Under the pieces are notes generated by a model. That model was not told where the DNA came from and searched no databases. It saw only the letters and a program-made list of their open reading frames with translations. Below, piece by piece: positions 7,013-15,387 of a DNA stretch of 17,845 nucleotides. The position numbers and the translations under genes were made by a program. Each line of letters opens with the position of its first letter. The stretch's first letter is position 1. Source of the DNA: Alphaproteobacteria bacterium (GTDB taxonomy: Bacteria > Pseudomonadota > Alphaproteobacteria > UBA8366); NCBI GenBank assembly GCA_029861675.1, contig JAOTYV010000067.1, positions 1 through 17,845 on the forward strand, given 5' to 3'.

Positions 7013-8535
7013 AAATACGCGCGCAAGTCGGCATGGTCCTGAACCTCGATAAATGCATCGGGTGTCACACCTGCTCCGTCACCTGTAAGAACGTTTGGAC
7101 CAACCGCGAAGGCATGGAATACGCGTGGTTCAACAATGTCGAAACCAAGCCCGGCATCGGCTACCCCAAGGAATGGGAAAACCAGAAACGCTGGAACGGC
7201 GGCTGGGAGAAAACCGGCAACGGCAAGATCAGACCGAAGATGGGACCGAAATGGCGCATCCTGGCAAAAATCTTCGCAAACCCGGACTTGCCCGAAATCG
7301 ACGACTACTACGAACCCTTCACTTTCGACTACGAGCACCTGCAAACCGCGCCGGAGCTCGAAGCAACCCCGACGGCGCGCCCGCGCTCGCTGATCACGGG
7401 CGAGCGAATGGAGAAGATCGAATGGGGCCCGAACTGGGAGGAAATCCTCGGCGGCGAATTTTCCAAACGATCGGCCGACACCAATTTCGACGGCATCGAG
7501 AAGGAAATCTACGGGCAATTCGAAAACACTTTCATGATGTATCTGCCGCGGCTGTGCGAGCATTGCCTCAACCCGACCTGCGTCGCGGCCTGCCCGTCCG
7601 GCGCGATCTACAAACGCGAAGAGGACGGCATTGTCCTGATCGACCAGGAAAAATGCCGCGGTTGGCGGATGTGCGTTTCCGGCTGCCCGTACAAGAAGAT
7701 CTATTTCAACTGGTCGAGCGGCAAGTCGGAAAAATGCATCTTCTGCTACCCTCGGATCGAGGCGGGCCAGCCAACCGTCTGTTCCGAGACCTGCGTCGGC
7801 CGTATCCGCTACCTCGGCGTTCTGCTGTATGACGCCGACCGCATCGAAGAGGCCGCGTCGGTACCCGACGAAGGCGATCTCTACGATGCCCAGCTCGGCA
7901 TCTTTCTCGATCCGAACGACCCGGCGGTCATCGCCCAGGCATTGTCGGACGGCGTGCCGCAGGCATGGCTCGACGCCGCCCAGAAATCGCCGGTCTACAA
8001 AATGGCGATGGACTGGAAAGTCACCTTCCCGCTGCACCCGGAATACCGGACGCTGCCGATGGTCTGGTACGTGCCGCCGCTGTCGCCGATCCAATCGGCG
8101 GCCGAAGCCAACAAGATCGGCGTCGACGGCGATTTGCCGGACGTGCGGTCCCTGCGCATCCCGATCCGCTACCTGGCGAACCTGCTGACCGCGGGAAAGG
8201 AAGAGCCGGTGGTTCTGGGCCTCGAGCGCATGCTCGCCATGCGCGGCTACATGCGCTCCAAGACGATCGACGGCGTGATCAACGAGCAAATCGCGGATCG
8301 CGTCGGCCTGTCGCCGCAGCAGATCGAGGACATGTATCACATCATGGCGATCGCCAATTACGAAGACCGTTTCGTCATTCCGACCGCGCATCGCGAGGTC
8401 AACGAAGACGCCTACGATCTGCGCGGCTCCTGCGGCTTCAGTTTCGGCAATGGTTGTTCGGACGGCACCTCCGAAACCAACCTGTTCGGCGGACCGAAAA
8501 AGAAATCCGCGAAAACACCCATGGAGATAACGTGA
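7009..8535 (+). CDS. narH: respiratory nitrate reductase beta subunit NarH
   Basis: The 508-residue electron-transfer subunit (E. coli NarH has 512), carrying three [4Fe-4S] and one [3Fe-4S] cluster between NarI haem and NarG. Four cysteine groups are seen: Cys16/19/22/26; Cys183/186/191/195; Cys216, Trp219, Cys222, Cys226; and Cys243/246/258/262. The tryptophan at 219, in CRGWRMC, replaces a cysteine and marks the [3Fe-4S] cluster as in known NarH proteins. The ATG at 7009 overlaps the end of narG and is preceded by AGGAGG at 6996-7001; the frame stays open upstream inside narG, but that extension is only the alternate reading of narG. The last stretch has a Cys-Gly region GSCGFSFGNGCSDG near residues 472-485. 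The stop shares one base with the narJ start. Confidence 0.98.
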   Translation: MKIRAQVGMVLNLDKCIGCHTCSVTCKNVWTNREGMEYAWFNNVETKPGIGYPKEWENQKRWNGGWEKTGNGKIRPKMGPKWRILAKIFANPDLPEIDDYYEPFTFDYEHLQTAPELEATPTARPRSLITGERMEKIEWGPNWEEILGGEFSKRSADTNFDGIEKEIYGQFENTFMMYLPRLCEHCLNPTCVAACPSGAIYKREEDGIVLIDQEKCRGWRMCVSGCPYKKIYFNWSSGKSEKCIFCYPRIEAGQPTVCSETCVGRIRYLGVLLYDADRIEEAASVPDEGDLYDAQLGIFLDPNDPAVIAQALSDGVPQAWLDAAQKSPVYKMAMDWKVTFPLHPEYRTLPMVWYVPPLSPIQSAAEANKIGVDGDLPDVRSLRIPIRYLANLLTAGKEEPVVLGLERMLAMRGYMRSKTIDGVINEQIADRVGLSPQQIEDMYHIMAIANYEDRFVIPTAHREVNEDAYDLRGSCGFSFGNGCSDGTSETNLFGGPKKKSAKTPMEIT

Positions 8536-9248
8536 TGACCGGCACGCTCAAGGTCCTGTCGATCCTACTCAGCTACCCGACGGAGCAGATCGTCGCCGCC
8601 GCACCCGATCTGAAGCAAATGATCGAGCGGGATGGGCTGGTGCCGGCCAAGCACCGGCGCGGACTGTACGGTCTGATCGATGAATTCGCGAAGCGGGACC
8701 TGTTCGATCTTCAGGAACGCTATGTGCTCCTGTTCGACCGCACGCGATCGCTGTCGCTGCATATTTTCGAGCATATTCACGGCGAGAGCCGGGATCGCGG
8801 GCAGGCCATGGTGGACTTGATGCAGCTCTATGAGCAGAACGGCCTGCACATCGAGGCCAAGGAGCTGCCCGACTATCTACCGCTTTTCCTGGAGTTTCTC
8901 TCGACCCTGCCGACCGCCGAGGCCTTGGCGTTGCTGGCTGAGCCGCTGCACATCCTGACCGCGCTGCGGGAACGGCACCGCAAACGGAAAAGCGCCTACA
9001 CCCCGGTTTTCGGCGCCCTCGTGGCATTGACCACGGCAAAACCGAATGCGCAGGACGTGGCGGATCTTTTGGCCGAGCCGGAAGACGACCCGAACGACCT
9101 GAAAGCGCTCGACCGCATCTGGGACGAAGAGGCCGTGACATTCGGACCGGGCGGACCGGGCGGACCCGGTGCGCCGGACGAGTCCTGCCCGTCCGTGCGC
9201 GACATGCTGGCGCGCATGGACCGCCCTCGAAATTCATCGGCATCGTGA
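8535..9248 (+). CDS. narJ: nitrate reductase assembly chaperone NarJ
   Basis: A 237-residue soluble chaperone of the NarJ/TorD family (E. coli NarJ about 236). It binds NarG in the cytoplasm, allows molybdenum cofactor and FS0 cluster insertion, and holds NarGH until it docks on NarI; it is not part of the final enzyme. The N-terminus LKVLSILLSYPTEQI and the central DRTRSLSLHIFEHIHGESRD are hallmark NarJ segments. The ATG at 8535 overlaps the narH TGA by one base; GGAGA at 8523-8527 gives normal spacing, while a GTG at 8532 in the same frame is too close. Near the C-terminus a Gly-Pro run (FGPGGPGGPGAP) lies between the helical domain and the last 25 or so residues, probably as a flexible linker before the conserved-looking CPSVRDMLARM. 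Confidence 0.96.
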   Translation: MTGTLKVLSILLSYPTEQIVAAAPDLKQMIERDGLVPAKHRRGLYGLIDEFAKRDLFDLQERYVLLFDRTRSLSLHIFEHIHGESRDRGQAMVDLMQLYEQNGLHIEAKELPDYLPLFLEFLSTLPTAEALALLAEPLHILTALRERHRKRKSAYTPVFGALVALTTAKPNAQDVADLLAEPEDDPNDLKALDRIWDEEAVTFGPGGPGGPGAPDESCPSVRDMLARMDRPRNSSAS

Positions 9249-9260
9249 GGAGGAAGACGG

Positions 9261-9980
9261 ATGGCTGAATATCTGAATACGGTAGTCTTCGGCATCTATC
9301 CGTATATCGCGCTCGCGGTGCTCGTCCTGGGCTCGATCATCCGCTACGACCGCGAACCCTATACGTGGCGGTCCGGCTCGAGCCAGCTGTTGCGGCGCCG
9401 GCAGCTCATGTGGGGCTCGGTGCTGTTTCATGTCGGCGTGCTGATCGTATTCTTCGGCCATCTGGTCGGATTGCTGACACCGATCGAAATATTCGACGCA
9501 CTCGGCATATCCCATGGCTTCAAGCAGTTGATGGCAATCGTCGTCGGCGGGATCGCCGGTGCCGCCGCGCTGATCGGCGCGACGCTGCTCGTCCATCGCC
9601 GGCTATTCGACGCGCGCATCCGGTCAACTTCGACCTTCGGCGACAACGCGATCATCCTGATCCTGTGGCTGCAACTCTTGCTTGGCCTTGCGACGATCCC
9701 GCTTTCGATGAACCATCTCGACGGTATGGAAATGGTCAAGTTCATGGCCTGGGCGGTGGGTATCTTCACCTTCAATGCCGACGCTGCGGCCTATGTCGCC
9801 GATGCGCACCCCATCTTCAAGCTGCACCTGTTTCTGGGATTGACGATCTTCCTGATTTTTCCCTTCACCCGTCTCGTCCACATGCTCAGCGTACCGCTGC
9901 GCTATCTATGGCGGCCGGGGTATCAGGTCGTGCGGACGCGCCGGTCCCTGCGGTCCAGAGGCAACGCGCCAGCGGAGTAG
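9261..9980 (+). CDS. narI: respiratory nitrate reductase gamma subunit NarI (cytochrome b)
   Basis: A 239-residue inner-membrane dihaem cytochrome b (E. coli NarI has 225) that oxidises quinol on the periplasmic side and passes electrons through two b haems to NarH. Five hydrophobic segments are visible. Likely haem ligands are His57 and His67 in one helix pair (SVLFHVG, FFGHLVG) and His189 and His207 in another (KLHLFLG, TRLVHML), matching E. coli His56, 66, 187 and 205. AGGAGG at 9248-9253 starts on the last base of the narJ stop and is seven bases from the ATG. The C-terminal tail is Arg-rich and cytoplasmic, a little longer than in E. coli. The gene is 12 bases after narJ and 4 bases before the isomerase gene. 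Confidence 0.97.
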   Translation: MAEYLNTVVFGIYPYIALAVLVLGSIIRYDREPYTWRSGSSQLLRRRQLMWGSVLFHVGVLIVFFGHLVGLLTPIEIFDALGISHGFKQLMAIVVGGIAGAAALIGATLLVHRRLFDARIRSTSTFGDNAIILILWLQLLLGLATIPLSMNHLDGMEMVKFMAWAVGIFTFNADAAAYVADAHPIFKLHLFLGLTIFLIFPFTRLVHMLSVPLRYLWRPGYQVVRTRRSLRSRGNAPAE

Positions 9981-9984
9981 ACCC

Positions 9985-10779
9985 ATGCCCACCATTCAAA
10001 TCAACGACGTTGAAATTCCCGAAGCGGCAATCCGCGCGGAAGCGCAGAATCATCCGGCCCCATCGCCGGATCAGGCCATCGCCGCCGCCATGGAGGCATT
10101 AGCGGTTCGGGAACTTCTGTTGCAAAAGGCACGCGAACAGCAAATTGCGCCGAATCCGCAAACGGACGCCGCCGGCCGCAAGGAAACCGCCGAGGACGCG
10201 GCCATCCGCCAATTGCTCGAAATCGAAGTCACCGTGCCGGAAGCGGACGAGGAAACCTGCCGCCGCTACTTCGACAATAACCGCAAGCGACTTCGCAGCC
10301 CGGATCTTTTTGAAGCCGCGCATATTCTTTTCGCCGCCGACCCCAAGGACGAGGACGCCTACGCCAAGGCCGTTGCATCCGCAAAAGCCACGATCGTGGA
10401 GCTCACCGATGACCCGAGGGCATTCGGCGCGATGGCGCGGGAGCGGTCGGACTGCACCTCGGCCAAAAGTGACGGCAGGCTCGGGCAAATTACGCGCGGT
10501 GATACGGTACCCGAGTTCGAAACCTTTCTCGTCAACCTGGAGGAAGGCCAACTTTGTCCCGTGCCGGTGCAGTCGCGCTACGGGGTTCACGTGCTGCGCC
10601 TCGACAAGAAGATCGCCGGGACCGACTTGCCGTTCGAGGCGGCAAAGCACCGCATCGCCGACTACCTTCATGAGGCGAGTTGGCGGCGTGCAGTGGCGCA
10701 ATACATCAAGCTCCTGGCCGGCCACGCGTCGATCGGCGGCGTCGACATCGCCGGGGAAGCGAGTCCCCTGGTGCAATGA
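9985..10779 (+). CDS. parvulin-type peptidyl-prolyl cis-trans isomerase (NifM/PpiC-like)
   Basis: A 264-residue protein with a parvulin rotamase domain at about residues 107-207: AAHILF (111-116), SDGRLG (162-167), PEFE (176-179) and YGVHVLRL (199-206) are the conserved strands and loops. The N-terminal 100 residues are helical and NifM/SurA-like. There is no signal peptide or membrane segment, so it should be cytoplasmic. The gene begins four bases after narI, with GGAG at 9974-9977, so it belongs to the nar operon. A NifM-like isomerase in this place is known from Pseudomonas nar operons. By context it probably assists folding or maturation of NarGHI, but no substrate can be read from sequence. 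In Pseudomonas aeruginosa a moaA gene follows; here none does. Confidence 0.9.
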   Translation: MPTIQINDVEIPEAAIRAEAQNHPAPSPDQAIAAAMEALAVRELLLQKAREQQIAPNPQTDAAGRKETAEDAAIRQLLEIEVTVPEADEETCRRYFDNNRKRLRSPDLFEAAHILFAADPKDEDAYAKAVASAKATIVELTDDPRAFGAMARERSDCTSAKSDGRLGQITRGDTVPEFETFLVNLEEGQLCPVPVQSRYGVHVLRLDKKIAGTDLPFEAAKHRIADYLHEASWRRAVAQYIKLLAGHASIGGVDIAGEASPLVQ

Positions 10780-10817
10780 CCGCAGCCGGGACGCGCGACC
10801 CCTGAAAAGCGGCATTC

Positions 10818-10860
10818 TTGACTTACATCACTGCCCTATATTTCAGACCGGCGATATTAA
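10818..10860 (+). promoter_or_regulatory. FNR-like box and -10 element ahead of the ABC exporter genes
   Basis: TTGAC-TTAC-ATCAC at 10818-10831 resembles the FNR-family consensus TTGAT-N4-ATCAA (eight of ten bases). If centred at -41.5, transcription would start near 10866, and TATTAA at 10855-10860 would sit about where a -10 hexamer belongs. TTGACT could alternatively be a sigma70 -35, but the only nearby TATATT (10837-10842) is 13 bases away, too close. The arrangement supports a separate, low-oxygen or nitric-oxide-responsive promoter for the following three genes. No clear terminator is seen between 10780 and 10817, so read-through from nar is also possible. Confidence 0.5.
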
Positions 10861-10913
10861 TGGATGATTAGCCGCATCCTCGTTGCCCCGTCCCGTACGG
10901 AAGGACCGACCCG

Positions 10914-11657
10914 ATGATCGCCCCGGCGACCGCAACTCGGAATCGGCCTTCCAGGGAACCGGCCCTCCGGACGGAAGGACTCACGAAAGTCTACCGGACC
11001 GGCGCCGTCGAGGTTTGGGCGTTGCGCGGCGTGGATCTCGATCTCTATATGTCTGAGCTCGTGGTGCTCCTGGGACCGTCGGGCAGCGGCAAATCGACCC
11101 TGCTCAATATCATCGGCGGACTCGATCAACCAAGCGCCGGCAAGGTCTTTTTCGGCGGTTCGGAACTTACCGCCTTCGACGAGGATGCTCTGACCGACTA
11201 CCGCCGCAAGCATGTCGGCTTCGTGTTCCAATTTTACAATCTGATCCCGAGCCTGACGGCGCGCGAGAACGTCGCCCTTGTTACCGACATTGCTCCCGAT
11301 CCCATGTCGCCCGCCGATGCGCTCGCGCTTGTCGGTCTCGCCGACCGTCTCGACCACTTCCCGGCGCAGCTCTCCGGCGGCGAGCAGCAACGGGTGGCGA
11401 TTGCCCGCGCGGTGGCAAAACGGCCCAAAGTCCTGCTTTGCGACGAACCGACCGGCGCGTTGGACAGCGAAACCGGAATTCTCGTCCTTGAGGCGATCGA
11501 TTCGGTCAACAAGGAATTGGGCACGACAACCGCATTGATCACGCACAACACTGGGATCGGCGACATGGCGGATCGCGTCATGCGATTTGCGGACGGCAAA
11601 ATCGTCGATGTCCAGACCAACGTCACGCGCAAAGCCATCCGCGAACTTCATTGGTAG
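10914..11657 (+). CDS. ABC transporter ATP-binding protein (LolD/MacB-type)
   Basis: A 247-residue nucleotide-binding subunit of the export family that pairs with FtsX-type permeases. Walker A is GPSGSGKST at residues 54-62, Q-loop Gln106, signature LSGGEQQR at 153-160, Walker B ending in DEPT at 177-180, and the switch histidine is His211. All catalytic residues are intact. Unlike MacB, ATPase and permease are separate proteins. GGAAGGA at 10899-10905 supports the ATG. It is the first gene of a three-gene unit, preceded by a 134-base gap with an FNR-like box and followed six bases later by the permease. By analogy it powers mechanotransmission on a periplasmic adaptor and does not move substrate through the membrane itself; that is inference from the MacB/LolCDE family. 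Confidence 0.94.
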   Translation: MIAPATATRNRPSREPALRTEGLTKVYRTGAVEVWALRGVDLDLYMSELVVLLGPSGSGKSTLLNIIGGLDQPSAGKVFFGGSELTAFDEDALTDYRRKHVGFVFQFYNLIPSLTARENVALVTDIAPDPMSPADALALVGLADRLDHFPAQLSGGEQQRVAIARAVAKRPKVLLCDEPTGALDSETGILVLEAIDSVNKELGTTTALITHNTGIGDMADRVMRFADGKIVDVQTNVTRKAIRELHW

Positions 11658-11663
11658 GGCCGG

Positions 11664-14027
11664 ATGCGCGCACTCGACCGAAAACTCACCCGGGATTTAT
11701 GGCGGTTGCACGGTCAGATTCTGGCGATCGCCTGCGTGGTCGGCTCCGGCGTCGCGGTTCTGCTGATGTCTCTGACGACCATCGAGGCGCTGGATGAAAC
11801 AGCGACGGCATACTACGAGCGCTATCGGTTCGCGCAGGTTTTCGCCGGCGTAAAGCGCGCGCCGAACAAGCTTTCCCGACACCTGGCGGATATCCCGGGC
11901 GTGCAGACCGTCGAGACTCGTATCGTCAAGATCGCCACGCTTTCCATTGCCGGTTTCGAGGAACCGGTTATCGGTCAGCTGGTCTCGATCCCGGAACGCG
12001 GGCAATCCGTGCTCAACCGGCTGGCGCTCCGCGCGGGCCGGTATGTGTCCGCGGGCCGCCCCGACGAAGTCATCGTCAGCGAACCTTTTGCGGAGGCGCA
12101 CGGTCTTGTCCCGGGGGATCAGCTGCAGGCGATCCTGAATGGTCACAAGCAGACACTGCGCATCGTCGGGACGGCCCTTTCGCCGGAATATGTCCACAGC
12201 ATCGGGCCCGGCGCCTTGATGCCGGACGACAAACGCTTCGGCATCCTGTGGTTGGGCCGCGAGGCCATGGAGGCGGCATACGATCTCGAAGACGCCTTCA
12301 ACGATGTCTCGCTGTCGCTGCTGCTGGGGACCGCGCCGGCCGATGTAATCCGCCGACTCGATACGATGCTCGACCGCTACGGCGGAGTCGGCGCATACGA
12401 ACGCGCGGACCAGCTTTCAAACTGGTTTCTCATGAACGAACTCGAGCAACAGCGAAATATGGCGGCCATCCTGCCGACGATTTTTCTGGCGGTTGCGGCG
12501 TTCCTCGCAAATATCGTGCTCGCGCGATTGATCGCCACCGAACGCGCCGAGATCGGCCTGATGAAGGCTTTCGGGTATCGGAACCGGGAGGTCGGCTGGC
12601 ACTATGCAAAACTGGTGATCGCCATGACGAGCATCGGCATCCTCCTCGGATGGGGTGCCGGCGCCTGGCTCGGCCGCATCAATACGCAGCTCTATGCGGA
12701 GCTCTATCGCTTCCCGTTTCTTCTCTTTCAACCCGGCCCCTCCGCTTTCGTCATCGCCGGCCTGTTCAGCCTGTCCGCCACATTCCTGGGCGCCATGGGC
12801 GCCGTTTGGCGCGCCGTCCGGTTGCCACCGGCCGAGGCAATGCGCCCGCCCGTGCCGCCGCTCTATACCAAGGCGCAGTTGGGCACGGGCCGGCGCGCCC
12901 GCTGGTTCGATCAGCCAACGCGGATTATCCTGCGACAGTTGCTTCGCGCGCCGCTACGGTCGTTTTTGACGACGGCCGGCGTTGCCATGGCAATCGGTGT
13001 GCTCATCTCGTCGATGCAATGGATCGACTCAATAAACCGCATCATCGACGTCTTTTTCTTTCAGGCGCAACGGCAAAACGTCACCGTCGGGTTGGTGGAG
13101 CCGCAATCCAGCGAAGTGACCCGGTCATTCGAACGAATGCCCGGGATATTGTCTGCCGAACCGATGCGCATCCTGAGCGCCACGTTCCATGCGGGCGCAC
13201 GCTCGCACAGGGGCGCCATCCAGGGGGTGCCGCCCGACGCGATCCTGAGCCCGATACACGATGTCGAACGTCAGGTGCTGAGCGTTCCCGGCGATGGTCT
13301 CGTGCTTTCGAGCGCCCTGGCCGACAAATTGAAGGTCGGCCGGGGTGACACCATCTGGGTTCAGGTTCGCGAAGGGCGGCGACCGTTGCGGCGGATGCCG
13401 GTTGTCGACGTGTTCGAAAGCTATATCGGCACAATGGTGTACATGAACCTCGCGGCGCTAAACCGCATGCTCCGCGAACGCCCAAGCGTGAACTATGTCA
13501 ACCTCCTGGTCGATTCGGCGCAGTTGCCAGCGCTCTTTGCCGACCTCAAGGATCTTCCACGAATCGCCTCGGTGAATGTGCGGCGCGCGGCGGTCGACAC
13601 ATTCCACGAGACGCTCGCCGAGACGATCTTGATTTACATCTCGTTTTTCACCGCCTTCGCCTGCACCCTGGCCTTCGGCGTGGTTTACAATAGTGCGCGC
13701 ATTGCACTATCGGAACGCGGCCGCGAACTGGCGACCCTGCGGGTGCTCGGGTTCGGGCGCACCGAAATCTCCTATATTCTGCTCGGAGAGATCGCATTCC
13801 TGATCGCCGCAGCCTTGCCGCTGGGATGTCTCGCCGGATACGGCCTCGCTTGGGTGTTCACCTCCAATTTCGAGACCGAGCTCTATCGGGTGCCACTTTT
13901 CGTCGAGCCTGCGACTTACGGTAAGGCGATGGTCATAGGACTCGCGGCAGCGGCGGCCTCCGCCTTGCTGGTTCGACGCCGGCTCGATCGACTGGATCTG
14001 ATTGCCGTCCTCAAAACACGGGAATGA
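11664..14027 (+). CDS. ABC transporter permease with two FtsX domains
   Basis: A 787-residue inner-membrane protein built as two similar halves. Hydrophobic segments lie near residues 18-38, 268-290, 315-338, 360-383, then 432-452, 654-676, 703-732 and 755-771, giving eight membrane spans. Each half has one span, a large periplasmic domain of about 200-230 residues, then a three-span FtsX domain. The cytoplasmic motif repeats: TERAEIGLMKAFGYRNREV at 292-310 and SERGRELATLRVLGFGRTEI at 683-702. This is the long (about 800-residue) permease type of COG0577, unlike four-span MacB or LolC. Its own ribosome binding site is weak (AGGG at 11656-11659, overlapping the ATPase stop), suggesting coupling. 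It begins six bases after the ATPase gene and ends seven bases before the adaptor. Substrate unknown; lipids, peptides or small toxic molecules are all possible. Confidence 0.92.
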   Translation: MRALDRKLTRDLWRLHGQILAIACVVGSGVAVLLMSLTTIEALDETATAYYERYRFAQVFAGVKRAPNKLSRHLADIPGVQTVETRIVKIATLSIAGFEEPVIGQLVSIPERGQSVLNRLALRAGRYVSAGRPDEVIVSEPFAEAHGLVPGDQLQAILNGHKQTLRIVGTALSPEYVHSIGPGALMPDDKRFGILWLGREAMEAAYDLEDAFNDVSLSLLLGTAPADVIRRLDTMLDRYGGVGAYERADQLSNWFLMNELEQQRNMAAILPTIFLAVAAFLANIVLARLIATERAEIGLMKAFGYRNREVGWHYAKLVIAMTSIGILLGWGAGAWLGRINTQLYAELYRFPFLLFQPGPSAFVIAGLFSLSATFLGAMGAVWRAVRLPPAEAMRPPVPPLYTKAQLGTGRRARWFDQPTRIILRQLLRAPLRSFLTTAGVAMAIGVLISSMQWIDSINRIIDVFFFQAQRQNVTVGLVEPQSSEVTRSFERMPGILSAEPMRILSATFHAGARSHRGAIQGVPPDAILSPIHDVERQVLSVPGDGLVLSSALADKLKVGRGDTIWVQVREGRRPLRRMPVVDVFESYIGTMVYMNLAALNRMLRERPSVNYVNLLVDSAQLPALFADLKDLPRIASVNVRRAAVDTFHETLAETILIYISFFTAFACTLAFGVVYNSARIALSERGRELATLRVLGFGRTEISYILLGEIAFLIAAALPLGCLAGYGLAWVFTSNFETELYRVPLFVEPATYGKAMVIGLAAAAASALLVRRRLDRLDLIAVLKTRE

Positions 14028-14034
14028 AAGACAC

Positions 14035-15252
14035 ATGAAACTGAATTGGCGACGCATCGCACTGTGGAGCGCTTTGGCTCTGGCCCTGATCGCGGGGCTT
14101 GGCTACGCGTTCTGGCCCCGGGCGGTTCAGGTGGACTTTGCCGTGGCGGAACGCGGACCGCTGACCGTGACGATCGACGATGAGGGCGAAACGCGGGTCA
14201 AGGACGTGTATGTGCTGTCCACGCCCGTGACGGGACGGGCGCTTCGGATCGAGAGCGATGTAGGCGATCAGGTGATTGCGGGAGAAACCATCGTTGCCCG
14301 CATCGAACCCATCGACCCCACATTTCTGGATGTCCGCACGGAAGCCCAGGCCAAGGCCGCGGTGCAGGCCGCCGAGGCCGCCAAGGCATTGACCGAAGCC
14401 GAACTTGAGCAATCGCAGGCGGAGCTTACCTTCGCAAAGACCGAATTGGAACGCGCTCAACGCCTCATCAAGAGCAAGACAATTTCCCAGCGCGCGCTCG
14501 ACGACGCCGATCGCAACTTCAAGAAACGCAAAGCCGAAGTTGCGCGAACCGAGGCCGCGCTAAAGATGCGCGAGTTCGAGCTGACCCAGGCATGGGCGCT
14601 GCTGGTATCGCCCACCGAAACCCAGGAGACGCGCGGCGATTGCGACTGCGTCTCGATTCCAGCGCCGGTGAGCGGCCGGGTCCTCCGCATACTGCACAAG
14701 AGCGCCGGTGTGGTGAAGGCGGGTGATCCGCTGGTGGAAATCGGCAATCCCGGGGACCTCGAAATCGTCGTCGACCTGTTGTCGTCCGACGCGGTCATGG
14801 CCGAGGCGGGTCAGCGCGTCATCATCGAGGAATGGGGCGGCGCGGCGCCACTCAAAGGCACGGTCAGGCGTGTCGAGCCGTTCGGCTTCACGAAGATTTC
14901 GGCGCTCGGCATCGAAGAACAACGCGTCAACGTCATCATCGACATTTCCGACCCACGGGATCGTTGGAGCCGGCTCGGCCACGGTTACCGCGTCGAGACC
15001 CGGATCGTCCTGTGGAACGGCGACGACGTGCTGAAACTGCCGTTGACCGCGCTCTTCCGCGACGGCGACCGGTGGGCGGTATTCGTCGAAAATTCGGGCC
15101 GGGCGCAGCGGCGGCACGTCACGCTCGGCCGGCGCACGAAACTCGAGGCGGAGATCGCGGACGGCATCGCCGAGGGTACGCGGGTGGTGTTGCACCCAAG
15201 CGACCGGGTAACCAGCGGCGCACGCATCACGGCCAGAAAAGCGAGCCGGTAA
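14035..15252 (+). CDS. HlyD/MacA-type periplasmic adaptor (membrane fusion protein)
   Basis: A 405-residue adaptor anchored by one N-terminal membrane span (about residues 9-27). The order is typical: half lipoyl/barrel-sandwich domain around 59-92 (LSTPVTGRAL, VGDQVIAGE), a charged Ala/Glu/Lys-rich coiled-coil hairpin at about 101-190, the second lipoyl half at 208-243 (APVSGRVLRIL), then beta-barrel and membrane-proximal domains to the end. It should link the permease to an outer membrane channel, which is not encoded here. The ATG at 14035 is chosen; a TTG at 14002 in the same frame lies inside the permease gene and would add a charged stretch before the anchor. A Cys-Asp-Cys pair (Cys203, Cys205) sits in the loop between coiled coil and lipoyl half and would face the periplasm. 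The gene is last of the trio. Confidence 0.92.
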   Translation: MKLNWRRIALWSALALALIAGLGYAFWPRAVQVDFAVAERGPLTVTIDDEGETRVKDVYVLSTPVTGRALRIESDVGDQVIAGETIVARIEPIDPTFLDVRTEAQAKAAVQAAEAAKALTEAELEQSQAELTFAKTELERAQRLIKSKTISQRALDDADRNFKKRKAEVARTEAALKMREFELTQAWALLVSPTETQETRGDCDCVSIPAPVSGRVLRILHKSAGVVKAGDPLVEIGNPGDLEIVVDLLSSDAVMAEAGQRVIIEEWGGAAPLKGTVRRVEPFGFTKISALGIEEQRVNVIIDISDPRDRWSRLGHGYRVETRIVLWNGDDVLKLPLTALFRDGDRWAVFVENSGRAQRRHVTLGRRTKLEAEIADGIAEGTRVVLHPSDRVTSGARITARKASR

Positions 15253-15387
15253 CTTCGCACACGATCGATCGGTCTCTTGCTGCGGCCGCTCCATGGTGGT
15301 GAGGTGGGTCAATGCCAGCCATGACAGTGACGCTAACCTCCGACCCGGAAACCGGCCAACATAGGGCCGCATAAGGAATTCATCGGC

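Noticed and set aside
6904..8391. A 495-codon minus-strand frame opposite narH
   Set aside because: Antisense shadow of narH, whose cysteine clusters are all intact.
10818..10842. TTGACT/TATATT as a standard sigma70 promoter
   Set aside because: The spacer is 13 bases, well below the usual 16-18, so the FNR-box reading fits better.
15263..15275. Palindrome CGATCGATCG after the adaptor gene as a terminator
   Set aside because: It has no loop and no T run; simple GATC-rich self-complementarity is common by chance.
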